From contig RPFO01000313.1 in NCBI GenBank assembly GCA_009746045.1, positions 524,044-588,043 of the forward strand: 64,000 nt of DNA, read 5' to 3'. Source of the DNA: Mesostigma viride. Taxonomy: Eukaryota > Streptophyta > Mesostigmatophyceae > Mesostigmatales > Mesostigmataceae. Within the stretch, counting starts at the first letter, position 1; every line of letters begins with the position of its first letter. Both the position numbers and the translations under genes were made by a program. Below the pieces are notes generated by a model that ran no database searches, had not been told where the DNA came from, and saw nothing but the letters and a program-made list of their open reading frames with translations. Shown here in pieces: positions 19,097 to 31,126 of the stretch.

Positions 19097-20162
19097 ATGC
19101 CGAAGGGGCGCAAAGCTACAGGAGGGCAGGCAGCGCGCAGGGAGGACGGGACGCCCACACCGCGGGCTGCTGCCGCCAGTCACGCGCCAGTCGCCTTCAG
19201 CGCCAAAAAGAAGCAGCTCGCCACTCTGCTCGCCAAGTGCATCAGCCCCGCAGAGGCGGTGGTGGCAGTCGAGCAGGTCTTCGGTGCCGAGGACTGGGTG
19301 ACGGACGCCAGCTCGTGGAGCTCGAGCCTGGCAGCTGAAGTCTGTCGTGCAGTTGCTGGCCGATCACGTTGATGTTGGCGACGTGTTGGACGCACGTGAC
19401 CCAAACGGAACGTTGGTGGCAAAACTGCTGGCCGTGGCAGATCTCGCGGCGGACGAGGAGGAGGATCAGGCGCTGCCACCAACGACACCTGCGCAGCGAA
19501 AAATGGCCAAGCCGAAAGGCGCGGCCAAGGTTTCGGCAGGTGGGGGGGCTGTCGGAAAGGAAATGAGGGCGAGGTTGGCGACATTCGTTGGGGCACCTCC
19601 GGAAACCGAAAATCAGGACGACGAGGAGGACGAGGAGGGGGAGGTCGCAGCCGAGAAATTCATGCAAGGTTTGAAGGCAGCGCTGGGAGGAATGGAGGGG
19701 GCGGGAAGCCACTTCAAGGCCTCGAAAGGGGTGGCGCTGCCAAGCCGAGCCAAGAGCGTGAAATATCGGGTTTCGGAGCGGGTGCTGCCGGGGGTGTTGG
19801 AGGACGCCAGCGACAATGGGATGGGAATCCAGTCGTGGGTCATGACGGTAAAGCCTGGAAATTGGCGGAACATGGAGAACAGGAAAATTGTCATGAACAT
19901 TGCATTGGCCATGGACACCCTTCTCAAGGAGCTGGGCTCAGCAGCCGGGGAGCTTGTGGGCATGGAGTACCTAATGAGGGTGGTGGCGGCCTTGCTGCAG
20001 GTGGAGGGGCAAGGAGGGGGGGGTGGAAGGTGGCCAGCCACCTCCTGCCATTGGGGGAGGAGGCTGCACTGTCAGCCACCGGCCCGGCTGTCAAGGCAGC
20101 TCTCCAAACTGCCATCCTCTTGGACAAGCTCAGCAAGGCTCAACAAGTACGTAGGGAAATAG
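19097..20162 (+). pseudogene. DIRS copy 2 gag
   Basis: The frame starts as in copy 1 (MPKGRK) and is broken at about 19,328 by a 4-bp insertion (GAGCCTGGCAGC against GAGCCAGC). It continues in the frame open from 19,347 through the Asp/Glu-rich patch and the VALPSRAK junction that is split in copy 1. After the G tract near 20,020 the sensible reading moves to the frame of 19,835-20,713. There the four bases ACGT near the gag end replace the copy 1 stop by QQVRREIESQRD and make a gag-pol fusion. Confidence 0.7.
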
Positions 20163-21652
20163 AATCCCAGCGGGACCGCTCCCTTTTCCCGCTGCCATAC
20201 CCACTTAGGCCAGCGTACACCGCGTGGGGCAGGGTGAGATCGGCACGCCGGCGACAGCGTGCCACGCGCCGCCACCGCGAGTACACACTGCAATGCAAGG
20301 TAGTGCGTTGGCTTAATTGGCTGTGGGGAGGGGGGCAAGACCCTCCTCCTAACCCTAGAGGGGCGTGCTCTAAGGGGAGGGAGGAGGCCCTTGCGAGGGT
20401 CAAGAGGCACTGCACCTGGCACAGTCGCCGCGTAGGGGGCGTTGCGACAGGCCAGGAGCAAGAAGGTGCTGATGCAATATATGGGAAGCAGAATAAGTAT
20501 GAACAACTGCGCGCGGACGCGGTGAGTCTACCAAAGGCGGAGGTGGCGGGGAAGGCACGGCTGCTCGACCTGTTGGCTATGCGGCCGAGCTGGCGGGAGA
20601 TATATGCCAGCGAAGAGAACTGCATCAAGCCAGCGGTCGTGGCGAGCGCAAAGTATTGGAATGTGCCCAAGCCCAGCCGGGGATGCTCCATGGATGAATG
20701 GGGAAGCTCATGATCCGGGCAGCGGGCGTGGGCATGGTGGCGTTCCGGGAGAGGCGGCCCAAGTGGGTGGATGGCTGCTTTGGAGTGGCCAAGGGGGTGG
20801 GTGAGCTTCGGTTCATCGTCAACAGGAAGCTGGGCAACCTGCTGTGGGTGGACCCCCCAAGATCCTGCTACCCCACCTGGGCATCCTCGTGGAGGTCTAC
20901 ATCAAGGCTGGTGCTACTGCGCCAAGAGCGACCTCGTGTCATACTACTATTCCATCGAGGTGCCCGAGTGGTGGTGGGACTACCAAGGGCTTCCTAGTGT
21001 GTGGTCGACTAGCGTAGGTCTGGCAGGGCCCAGGCGGAAGGTGTGGCCCGTGCTCAAGGTGCTGGCCATGGGACATTCCCATGCGGTGGCGCTGGGGGAG
21101 GCCATCCATGAGATGGTGCTCTACATGACCGGTGCCCTGGATCCGAGGCGCCAGGTCAACTACCTCTCAAGCGCAGGTGAGCTCACCTTGGTGCGCGACG
21201 AGTGTGGCCAGCCACTGCGCTTGGCCATCGAGTACAAGGAGGAGCGCGCCGGGGAGCTTCAGATTGACCTGGAAAACCCCCCTGCCCCCATGCTGTCCAT
21301 CACCATTGATGACTTGGTGGCCAGCAACGGGCGGACCTGCGAGGCGGTGAACCAGCTCATCACGCGCGCTATTGAGGAAGGCTACCTCCCTAACAACCTT
21401 GTGCCATCTAAGGAGAAGACTAAGATGGCGAGCCTGGAAGGGGACGAGCTGGAAGCCCTAGGGGTGGTGCACCGACGGAACGGCGTGCTGGAACCAACGG
21501 TCAAGCAGCTCAACCTTGTGATCGCCCACATGCAGGCTATACTCACTCGAGGCCGAGCTACGGCCGAGGGGCTGGCTGCCGTCTTGGGGCATTGGTTGTG
21601 GCTGCAGATGTTAGAGTGTGCCCTGGCCTTGGCTCCCATGTTAAGGACTTAA
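19835..21652 (+). pseudogene. DIRS copy 2 pol, linker and RT (frameshifted)
   Basis: Reading frames 19,835-20,713 and 20,771-21,652 together cover the gag-pol linker and RT. The RT core, including KSDLVSYYYSIEVPE and LSITIDDLVAS, is intact in the second frame. Breaks relative to copy 1 are a missing C at about 20,703 and single-base losses near 20,866 and 20,905. Around 21,610 about 100 bp present in copy 1 (13,937-14,039) are deleted, which removes the RT-RNase H connection. Confidence 0.8.
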
Positions 21653-21672
21653 GGGTTGACTGAAGCGCACCT

Positions 21673-22353
21673 TTGGCCCGTGAGGTGGTTGCATCTGACG
21701 CGTCCACCTACGGGCAAGGTGTCGTGTACGCAACCATGGAGCCGGGCGATGTGACGGAGCTGGCGAGGGCACGAGAGGTGCGGGGGTACCCGACTTTGCT
21801 CATACCAAGTGAGGTGGCCTACGCTGGCCCTAGGCCACTGAGCGCGCGGGCGCAACAAGCAATCACTAGCCAGCAATGGCGGGTTGGGGTCCGGAGTCGT
21901 TGGCGGGATCCGGGGATGCACATCAACGAGAAGGAGGTGCGGGCTGCAGTGAAGGGCGTGGAGAGGAGTGCGCGCAGCTTGGCAAACCGAGGCAAGCGGG
22001 TGGTGAGGTTGGTGGACTCCACCGCGGCGTTGGGCTGCTTGGCTAAGGGGCGGTCCTCATCCCACAAGCTCAACAAGCACTGCCGCCGCTTGTGCGCGCT
22101 GACCCTCGCCACTGGGAGTCGTTCCCAGTGGGTGTGGACGCCGAGTGCACTTCAACCAGCCGATGGCGTTTCTCGCGGCCAATCCATGGCGACTTTCTTG
22201 GCAGGCTGGGTGCGCGACCTGACCGCGGAAGGCATCCATCCTAACCCGGGGCCCCCTGCACCTGTTAGCTACCTTCCATTGCTAGAGGGGAAAGTAAAGC
22301 CGGCTACTTTGCTGGCCTACCGTCGTGGTCTTGAACTCTTGATTCCCTCTTGA
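21673..22353 (+). pseudogene. DIRS copy 2 RNase H
   Basis: The frame covers the complete RNase H stretch (REVVASDASTYGQGVVYA ... LVDSTAALGCL ... PADGVSRG) and the HPNPGPP motif. It ends soon after because of extra bases near 22,335 (GAACTCTTGATTCC against GATTCC in copy 1). Confidence 0.8.
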
Positions 22354-23192
22354 CTTGGTGGGAGGCTGGTGGGCGGGCGGACGGGTCATCGTCACGCGCT
22401 GACACCCTTGAGGAGACATTTTGTGCGTATGTCGCCTGGGCTCATTTTCGGGGGTACAGCCGCCAAGTGTGTGTCAATGCCTTGATGGGGTTGCAACTTT
22501 ATTATCCCGGTATGGTGAAGCGGTGGGACTTGGCCCGTGGCGTCCTCGCTGGGTGGAAAACACTTGTGCCCCCCCGTGCCCCTCCTCCCATTCCATGGGA
22601 GGCGGCGTTTGCACTTGCCAGCACGATGGTCATGCAAGGTGAGCGCCTTGCGGGCCTGCTGGTTGTCATCGTGTTCCGCCATTACCTGCGAATCTCGGAG
22701 GCGCTGAACCTCCGTGTTGGCCATGTGCGCCTCCAGCCTGACGTTCGGCTTGGGCCGGCTCAACGGGGCGCCCTACTGCTGAGGTCTACCAAGACCTCTA
22801 AGGGCAAGACTCAGTCAGTGGTGGTAGAAGATGTGATGTCTGAAACCATCCTCCGTCACTGCATCGCGGGTAAGCACGCTTGGGAGGCCGTGTTCCCTTT
22901 CACCTACCCGCAATTCCGGCGCATTTGGCAGGCTGCGAGTCAGGCCTTGGGGGTCGCCCAGATTTTCACCATTCACGGGTTGCGGCATGGAGGTGCCACT
23001 CACGATTTCCTCGCGGGTCGCAGCATGGGGGACATCCAGGGCCGGGGGCGCTGGCTTAGCAGCTCCACGGTTGCCCATTATGTGGGCTTGCACCGCAGTT
23101 TGGAGGTGGAGCTGCCTGAGGTTATTCTTCGGGCCATGGCCGCCTGCCCCCCTCGGGCCTGGCGGGCTATTTTGAAATTGCCCTCCACCTAG
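22350..23192 (+). CDS. DIRS copy 2 tyrosine recombinase domain
   Basis: A 280-codon open frame that covers the recombinase nearly in full. It keeps the catalytic Arg (LRISEAL), HGLRHGG, GRW and the nucleophile Tyr in HYVGLH. It differs from copy 1 by a few substitutions only (for example QGERLAG for QGQRLAG). Whether it is expressed apart from the broken upstream pol is unknown; the ATG at 22,350 is in frame and close to where the recombinase part begins. Confidence 0.85.
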   Translation: MTWWEAGGRADGSSSRADTLEETFCAYVAWAHFRGYSRQVCVNALMGLQLYYPGMVKRWDLARGVLAGWKTLVPPRAPPPIPWEAAFALASTMVMQGERLAGLLVVIVFRHYLRISEALNLRVGHVRLQPDVRLGPAQRGALLLRSTKTSKGKTQSVVVEDVMSETILRHCIAGKHAWEAVFPFTYPQFRRIWQAASQALGVAQIFTIHGLRHGGATHDFLAGRSMGDIQGRGRWLSSSTVAHYVGLHRSLEVELPEVILRAMAACPPRAWRAILKLPST

Positions 23193-23264
23193 TTTGGTTG
23201 TTCATTTCTATGTCATTATGCTAGGTTCTTTGCCCCTGGCATGGATCGCCAGGGAGGGATATAA

Positions 23265-23398
23265 GGGTAAGGCTAGCCTTTGCCAAGCAATAAGTGTTCC
23301 CATGAGCATCGGCGGCCGGGATGTGGCCTGCCTTTTGTATGTGCTCCACTCATTGTTTTAATAAAGAGTCTGGTTACCCTGGAGTTCCACGGTTAATA
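23265..23398 (+). repeat. DIRS copy 2 repeat B1
   Basis: 134 bp, identical in layout to 15,679-15,812, ending GGTTAATA against A2. It provides an empty-site sequence for the TTAA element inserted in B2. Confidence 0.88.
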
Positions 23399-23834
23399 GA
23401 ATCGTGGTTCTCTGAACATAGTTTCTTTATAGTGAGATGGAAGGGTAGCCGCTATAGCTAGGTTATTGGGTTCACGTGACATACCTTTTGAGGCCGGTGC
23501 GGCCTGATCCGGATCAGTCGTGGCCAAAGCTTTGGCCAGTTTTTTCTTGGCCAGGTGGCAGGAGCTACGTTGAGATATAAACCTGCCACTGTCTAGGTTT
23601 CTTGGCTCATGGCGTAGTGATTAACTAGATCTAGATTCTTTCTCTCACGCAATATGTGACCTAATAGCCCCGGCAGCCTTACGTAAGCTGCCGGCAATTA
23701 GAACGCCACATTGCGTCATTTGTTCAGACGCAACATTTGCGTGGCGAAAAAATGCCGTCCGGGCCAAGGCCGCATGACACGCAAAAAAGGACAAAAACAA
23801 ACCCACCTAGCTAAGGTCGGCCTCTTTTCTTTTC
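23399..23834 (+). repeat. DIRS copy 2 repeat A2
   Basis: 436 bp; matches A1 of the same copy except for a 4-bp AATT difference after GAATCGTGGTT in A1 (18,570-18,590). Confidence 0.88.
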
Positions 23835-23991
23835 CCGCCCACCCTCCCTGCGTGTTTGGGGGTAAGGCTAGCCTTTGCCAAGCAATAAGTGTTCCCATGA
23901 GCATCGGCGGCCGGGATGTGGCCTGCCTTTTGTATGTGCTCCACTCATTGTTTTAATAAAGAGTCTGGTTACCCTGGAGTTCCACGGTTAA

Positions 23992-25709
23992 CTCGTCGTC
24001 TGTCCCTGGTCCTAATTTTAGGACTGAGTTCAACTCAGTCCTAATTTTAGGACCTAATTTTGAGGTTTTGTAGAAAATTCGCCCCGGTCGGAATATTTGG
24101 CAGAAAAATTTTCTCAAAATTTATTCAAATACTACTTGAAAAGATCTTTCTTGGACATATTTTTGGGATTTTTTTGGATTTGGTTTGGGCGGCTAACCGT
24201 ACGGTGAAAGTACAGGTGGTAAGGGTACATTTTCACGCGAAACGTGAGTTCCGGAAATGCACGACCTAGCCATGGCGGCTTGCGCCCATGCATGCAGTTT
24301 ACGTTTTCGGACGATTTTGCGGGCCAAACCCAGGAAATAGATTTTTTATGTCCTAAAGATGATACAAGTGAATTTTAACCTCGCGGGGATGCGATTTACT
24401 GGGTGTCGGCACTGTTCTTGCTGGAAAAATCTGCGATTAGGCAGGTCGACGGAATGGATTACTACAATTGATTCCCGGATCAAATCGAAGGGTTTATAGG
24501 TTTCTTTCTACCTTTTATCATGTATTGTCGTAGATTAAGTCTAGTGGCAGTAAAGATTTGATGATTTCGACCACTCTGTCACGTCATGGGTTGTGTGCCG
24601 CAAAGTGCCACTTTTGCAGGCACCGCCTGGGCCAAGGTAACGCCAGCCGTGCCAGGTGAAGCTGGAATATCGCTGCTTCATCGTTTCTTGGTATTCTTAC
24701 ATGAGTTTAAGCTTGCGATGCGCTGTCAGTTTTGAGTCTTGCTGCTCTTTCTTGACCGTTGCCTGCCCCTCTCTAAAACCATCTTTTTAGATGATCTTAC
24801 CAGGCATTTGCCTTACCGTAGCGTGGCTGTACAAGGTTTTAGGTGCTGAATGGGTTAAAACGCTTTCATAGATGTTAGTTATTCTCTTGCTATGTTTATA
24901 CTGCATGATTGTGTGGTCATGGGCTGCGTCAAGGGTACTGTCAAGCTTATACGGGCGAGTGAAAAATCTTGGTGATAAACCACTGTCATCATGTGCCAGC
25001 AGGTATCTTGGCCATGTCATGGCAAGGTAATACAGTTTTATCCATGTCCATTCTTGTAAAGAACAATTAAATGTGACTAACCTACCCATTATATCGGTGG
25101 TTATTACTTATAATACATCCCTTTGTAGCTACGTATCCATACGCATTCCCTATATGTATGCATAGGCTTTTACACATACTAAGGTACAATATAACTGCAA
25201 TATGATGATGCAAGTATGTTTTCCTATTATGCCTGAAGGGAAATGGGCTGATTGACATGCTTTGTGGCCACGCTACTATGAAGTATGACCGCACTTACAT
25301 GCTTGCCAATTGCTAGCATGGCCCAGTCCTATGTATAGGACTGGCAGTATTTGGCGTGTTTCAGGCAGTGCCAGTGGCCAAATTGAGTCCAGTTTTTTGC
25401 CACAGGTCAAGAACTATATTGTTTACATGCCTGTATTTTTTTAACATGCATATGGAATTTATTCAATTTTTGCCACTCATGCTTCCACACAAAAATGCAA
25501 ATTCGCCGACGGTGCCATACATCCATGTAATTTTTAGGAGTTTGGGTCAAGTTTTCACTGATGTAGTATTTTTGCCAGCAAGAGGACATCAAATACTCCA
25601 TAGACCCACGTCTAAGCATCTTGGATGGACCCCCCACCTAGTCACTACACACGGTTGAAAAAGGTCAACTCAGTCCTATTATTAGGACTGAGTTGGGACA
25701 GACGACGAG
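23992..25709. mobile_element. Non-autonomous TTAA-site DNA element 1 (piggyBac-like ends)
   Basis: Perfect 15-bp terminal inverted repeats, CTCGTCGTCTGTCCC at 23,992 and its complement ending at 25,709, are flanked by TTAA at 23,988-23,991 and 25,710-25,713. The B1 repeats at 15,812 and 23,398 show the unoccupied GGTTAATA, which confirms the duplicated target. Just inside both ends are palindromes built from CCTAATTTTAGG/CCTATTATTAGG and AACTCAGTCC. The 1.7 kb interior has no transposase-like frame. TTAA duplication is typical of the piggyBac superfamily; the family assignment is an inference from that alone. Confidence 0.85.
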
Positions 25710-25715
25710 TTAATA

Positions 25716-26045
25716 GAATGGTGTTTGACATGAATCACGGCCCACGGGCTTGAAGGTGTCTTCAATGGTACCTTCAAAGAACAGCTAGTAGAGGACATGG
25801 GGGGCCTAGGCCTCTCCGTGATCTGGAACAAGATGATGGACAAGGCCAAGTGGGCCCAGGTCATAGAGGACAACGAACCCCCTCCCGTGGGGAAGCGCTC
25901 GCGTTTGCAAACATGTGGGCCCAGGAAGCTAGACAATTCGTCCATCCATCCATCCATCCATCGGGGTTAATGCTCCGTGACTCCCCAACGGGAGCACGAG
26001 TCTAATTAATTAATTGATTAATTAATTAATTAATGGTACCAAAGT
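25716..26045 (+). mobile_element. LINE 3'-end fragment with microsatellite tail
   Basis: The plus frame reads FKEQLVEDMGGLGLSVIWNK and KWAQVIEDNEPPPVGKR, resembling the extreme C-terminus of a non-LTR polyprotein. It is followed by a CATC array, a short conserved 3' region (GGTTAATGCTCCGTGACTCC) and an ATTAATTA tail to about 26,034. The same 3' region occurs in reverse orientation at 47,685-47,948. Confidence 0.65.
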
Positions 26046-26053
26046 GGGGATCC

Positions 26054-28605
26054 TGTCAATGTCAAGAATCCTGTCTTGAATATGCCCATTATGCTGACCG
26101 TGCAGAAATCTATGATACGGGCAATTGTATTCGAGCCCTAATTAACAAATAGATATGCTCGGATAGTAGTACCTAAGTGGGATTCGTCCTATGTGAACGG
26201 ACACTATGACTATGTGCCAAGTTGTACAATGGCACTAGGACTGTTGGTCACTATCTTCACCAGATTATAGTATTGTGTCATGTGCATGTCATAGCATGCC
26301 GTACCGAGTCATGCATGCGCATGCACCATGTTCCAACATACCAGCTGTCGTTATCGACCCATTGTCGGCCCATGCGCATACCAGGGCTGCCGCCAGCACT
26401 CACCTACCATAACTACCAATGTTCACGCTACCTTGAGGTAGCCATGGAAAGCCACACCATATGGACGTAATAAATAATTTTCCTGGCTCCTGACGCTTAA
26501 GTTGGCAATGATTCACCACCTACAAATTATTCATTGAAGTCCCCATAGTAATCACACATGCCTTTAACATGGTATCGGAGGTCCGGGGCAAGATCTTTCA
26601 ACGGAATTAACCAACCTCTAAGCGGCAGCTCACATTTTATTGAGCGCCTTGATCATAGTTTATATTTTCATATACGGAGCAGCTTGGTCGAATTCTTGTA
26701 CTTGATACGACCATGATTATGGCGCAGATGCTACCGTGAAATTCAAGGCTTTCAATCGACTTACTTCAATGTGTGGTAACACCAAATATTCGGGGTGACA
26801 CCTACCGTCGCTAAAATCCGTCAAGAATTTCCCAAGTTCCGGTGCGCAGGCCAGATCTACGCTTTTATACTTATATATGCCCGAAACTGATCAAATGCCA
26901 ACATTTCGGTGATGGGGACGTCGGCACTGAAGCCTGGCACTCAAAAGGTGCCGGCTCTGGTTCCAGGCAGCGCCAGTGATTTTTTACCTGGCAGCACATT
27001 TTTGGCCGAGTGTAGTGCGTTCAATCGGCGCGGGGTCACTGACGGGCTCCCACTGAGCCGCCCGAGCTGTGAGCATTGACGAGAAATCGGCGGAGCTGTT
27101 TACCTCAAGAATTTTTCATGACAACCGGTCTTTCTTTTGTACCGGCACCATTTCGCTTGGCATCAACATTCTTTTGGGCGCATTCTTTCAAACCGGAATT
27201 CTTTTTAAACGGTCCTCACTTCAAGAGCCCAGAGCCTGCCATGCTCCAAGTTTCCAAGAAAAAAGGGAAGATTCCCTGGGTCCTGCTCTCAAGGCCAGCC
27301 TGCTGACACAGCTGCACACCACAATAAGGAGGGTGCTCACTAACCCCCACGTTGTTTTCAGCACTAGTTGCAGTTTTATCATTCAGTCCCATCAGCACCA
27401 TCACACTGGCATCAACAAGCACAGCAGGCAACACCAGCAGGAACAGAGTACACTGCATAGTCCATGCAGGCAGCTACCCACACTTGCCTAGCCAGCAAGG
27501 AGAAGTAGTAGCACCCAGCAGCACATGCATGACTCTCCACGACAGGCGTAGAGTAGATAGTAGCTGCAGTCAGCTGCACGCACTTGTCTAGCCAACAAGT
27601 AGCAGTCCAGCAACCAGCTCTACATCCTCACGTCACAGTTCACCTTGTAGTAGTTGCAGTAAGTTGCACCAAAACCTGTTGGCAAACAAGTCAAAGTAGC
27701 ACTACCAGCACCACACAAGAAACTGTACCCACACACAGCATAGATCGTGTGTGCACACACAACAGCTGACGTCACTGGTTTACCAACAGCTACCAGTACC
27801 CAACGTTTCCAGCTGCAACCCTGGCATCAACCAGTATACCGGCTACAGTCTGCATCCAGACTCAACACTGAGCAACCTTTACAGTTTAAGAGCCTGTTTC
27901 CAGTTTGGCTCCACCCTCGTGTGGCGCACTCCATGTGACAATATGGGGCTACACAACCTTAATTGCCCTCATTTTTCTTGCTGTTTTATATCAAGACCAG
28001 GGTGTCGTGTAAGGAGGGAATCCACTTAGGTACCCGACTACCCTCGCCCAGGATCTAGCATTTGTATTTATAGACAGCATCATGTGCAAGGAGGGTGTCA
28101 AGAATCCTGTCTTGAATATGCCCATTATGCTGACCGTGCAGAAATCTATAATACGGGCAATTGTATTCGAGCCCTAATTAACAAATAGATATGCTCGGAT
28201 AGTAGTACCTAAGTGGGATTCGTCCTATGTGAACGGACACTATGACTATGTGCCAAGTTGTACAATGGCACAGGGACCGTTGGTCACTATCTTCACCAGA
28301 TTATAGTATTGTGTCATGTGCATGTCATAGCATGCCGTACCGAGTCATGCATGCGCATGCACCATGTTCCAACATACCAGCTGTCGTTATCGACCCATTG
28401 TCGGCCCATGCGCATACCAGGGCTGCCGCCAGCACTCACCTACCATAACTACCAATGTTCACGCTACCTTGAGGTAGCCATGGAAAGCCACACCATATGG
28501 ACGTAATAAATAATTTTCCTGGCTCCTGACGCTTAAGTTGGCAATGATTCACCACCTACAAATTATTCATTGAAGTCCCCATAATAATCACACATGCCTT
28601 TAACA
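26054..28605 (+). mobile_element. Non-coding LTR retrotransposon (LARD-like)
   Basis: Direct repeats at 26,054-26,569 and 28,096-28,605 start TGTCAA and end AACA, with about 510 bp near identical; TGTCAA is doubled in the left one. The base after the left LTR begins TGGTATCGGAG, the primer site type complementary to initiator tRNA-Met used by plant Copia elements. GCAAGGAGGG precedes the right LTR. GATCC occurs at 26,049-26,053 and 28,606-28,610 as the target duplication. The 1.5 kb interior has no retroviral domain, so it would depend on another element's proteins. Confidence 0.88.
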
Positions 28606-28686
28606 GATCCATACCTAGGTCCTCAAAATTGACTTAGTTTGTTAGCAGGAATGGTGTTTGGCTAATGATAATAAATAGCACACCTT

Positions 28687-28888
28687 ATCCACCCACCCAC
28701 CCACCCATCCACCCACCCACCCACCCACCCACCCACCCACCCACCCACCCACCCACCCACCCACCCACCCACCCACCCACCCACCCACCCACCCACCCAC
28801 CCACCCACCCACCCACCCACCCACCCACCCACCCACCCACCCACCCACCCACCCACCCACCCACCCACCCACCCACCCACCCACCCAC
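28687..28888. repeat. (CCCA)n array
   Basis: About 200 bp of nearly pure tetranucleotide. All long frames across it are low-complexity artefacts. Confidence 0.97.
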
Positions 28889-28995
28889 CTGGTCCACCCA
28901 CCCATACAACCACACACAATGCACCAAATTGGTGCATTAGGTATTAGGTATGATACCCACACCCACCCAAACACATGCCCACCCACCCAGGCATA

Positions 28996-29311
<316 letters not shown>

Positions 29312-29316
29312 CATGC

Positions 29317-29421
29317 CCTCCCTCCCTCCCTCCCTCCCTCCCTCCCTCCCTCCCTCCCTCCCTCCCTCCCTCCCTCCCTCCCTCCCTCCCTCCCTCCCTC
29401 CCTCCCTCCCTCCCTCCCTCC
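29317..29421. repeat. (CCCT)n array
   Basis: About 105 bp of pure polypyrimidine tetranucleotide, directly after the ACGC array. Confidence 0.97.
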
Positions 29422-30771
29422 CCACCACACCATCCAAGGCTGCCTGCCTCCTGTGTGTCTTCCAGGTCCAGACCAGCCTGAACCTACCCCTGGTAATGTC
29501 GTCAGCTTGCGAGCGTTCCCACGTGCCTAGTCCTATAGGTGGCTGGCAACGTGCGTAACCCCATTCATGCATGCGTGCATGCACGCATGCGACCATATTT
29601 GAACATATCTGTCCAGGCCTGCCAAAACATGACCATGCAAAGATACACGCAAACTAGCGTACCAGCCGCAAGCATGTGTGCAAATATAAACGGCTGTTCG
29701 CCTGCCCCTCTGCCTGCACTTCATCCTGCCTGTCAGTATGTCTGCCGACACAGGATGCAGGAGGGAGGCTGCCTTCCACAGGCTAATCCCACCAAGGAAA
29801 TGAAATAAAGCGCATAAAAGCAAAGCAACCAACAGCAAGAGGCAAAAGGTTACATAGATGAATGCCATATGCAAGACGTATGGACAACATGACACTCAAG
29901 GCGCCAGAATACCCTGAGCATCCATAACATTGACGCAGTCAGGTGCGGCAATTTATCAATGCAGGTGTTTGCGGCCGTCGAATCCACGGCAGCGGTGCCA
30001 GACGGAAGGACAGCACACATCCTAGGTCCCGCAAAGAATTTCTTCAGCGGCCACCGACAGCACCGGAAAATAAAATTCCAGCAAGAAGCGCAACAAAAAA
30101 TAACAAAACCTGACTAGACCTCCATTTTCAACCACCCTATCTATCACCCTAAGCCAGAACTGCGGCTCACCAGATGCTCCGGAGGTCAAGCAGTATCCAG
30201 TTTTCACTTACGCACGTTTCCGCAGTATTCTCACGGCATTCCCACCGGCAGCTACCTCGGTCCGCCCAAAAACTTCTGTACGATAGAGCCCATGGATGTA
30301 TCCCGCATTCGACGCCTTTTCGAAGTGATCGCGTCACGTAGGCAGCTGTAGGCACACGATTCACACGATTCCGGATAGCCCAGTTTTTCATTCTTTGATC
30401 ATCGCAATCGGTCGCTATATGCATGACTCCAACCTCAGCGTGGAGCGCTGCAGACTGAGAAATGTAGCAATTATACACATAAGCACGAGATTTTTCACAG
30501 ATTTCTTTCTGAAACGATTGTTTTCGCAGCAAGAATGAGAAATGCCGTCTCCATAGCTCCACGAGCTGACGACCTCGCCATCATACTAATGAAGTCAGAG
30601 TTGCATGTACTAAATATTCGCGTCGTTAGTGCTTTCGGATCGGATTTGGTCGGGTACGAATTGTCACTAATCAGTATCCGACCAGATTTCTCGGGTAAAC
30701 CGTACTAACGAACCCAAAATTGTCACTAAATGAGGTGCCGAAATCACTAAGGAAGTGAGCTGACCCTGTAA
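29422..30771. other. Non-coding stretch, no gene seen
   Basis: No supported coding frame. At 30,640-30,720 there is a loose inverted repeat (GGTCGGGTACGAATTGTCACTAA against TTAGTGACAATT-like sequence) that may be an element end. Confidence 0.5.
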
Positions 30772-31066
30772 GGGTCTTGCTGCAGCGAGACCCTAACGTC
30801 GATACAAAAACAAATCATTTTTAGGGTGAGCGAAGAAAGAACCCTCCCATCATGAAAACATGAAAATTTGACATTCCTTGGGGTCTCGCTGCAGCGAGAC
30901 TCTTACGTCAATACAAAATCAAATCATTTTTAGGGTGAGCGAAGAAAGACCACTCCCATCATGAAAACATGAAAAATTGACATTCATTGGGGTCTCGCTG
31001 CAGCGACTCAGACCCTTACGTCAATACAAAAGCAAAATTCCGAGGGTCTACCCGCAGTGAGACCCT
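30772..31066 (+). repeat. Tandem repeat carrying CTGCAG-centred palindromes
   Basis: A unit of about 108 bp occurs at 30,772, 30,881 and 30,990, each starting with a 22-bp palindrome whose half is GGGTCTCGCTG (with small changes). A further palindrome at 31,044-31,065 is closed by CTTACGTC. The units share AAATCATTTTTAGGGTGAGC and CCCATCATGAAAACATG. Confidence 0.88.
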
Positions 31067-31126
31067 TACGTCCATGCGTGAATTCTATCACAACAATGAA
31101 GAACAGTGCACAACAAAAATTTATTC

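Larger units (their letters stand above)
18570..23991 (+). mobile_element. DIRS/PAT-like retrotransposon, copy 2
   Basis: Layout is A1 (18,570-19,009), gag-pol (19,097-23,192), B1 (23,265-23,398), A2 (23,399-23,834) and B2 (23,860-23,991, plus two bases after the TTAA element). It is near identical to copy 1 and lacks the Copia-like insertion, so it serves as the empty-site control. It carries several lesions: a 4-bp insertion in gag, a base deletion near 20,703, small deletions near 20,866 and 20,905, loss of about 100 bp in pol around 21,610, and an insertion near 22,335. Confidence 0.9.

Noticed and set aside
26577-26900. rRNA fragment suggested by phrases such as TCAACGGAATTAACC and CCGTCAAGAATTT
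   Set aside because: The phrases are not in the order or context of 18S rRNA, and the stretch is the interior of the LTR element.
30022-30562. Minus-strand frames of 61 and 131 codons
   Set aside because: They do not join, show no recognisable motif and lie in sequence without other coding signs.
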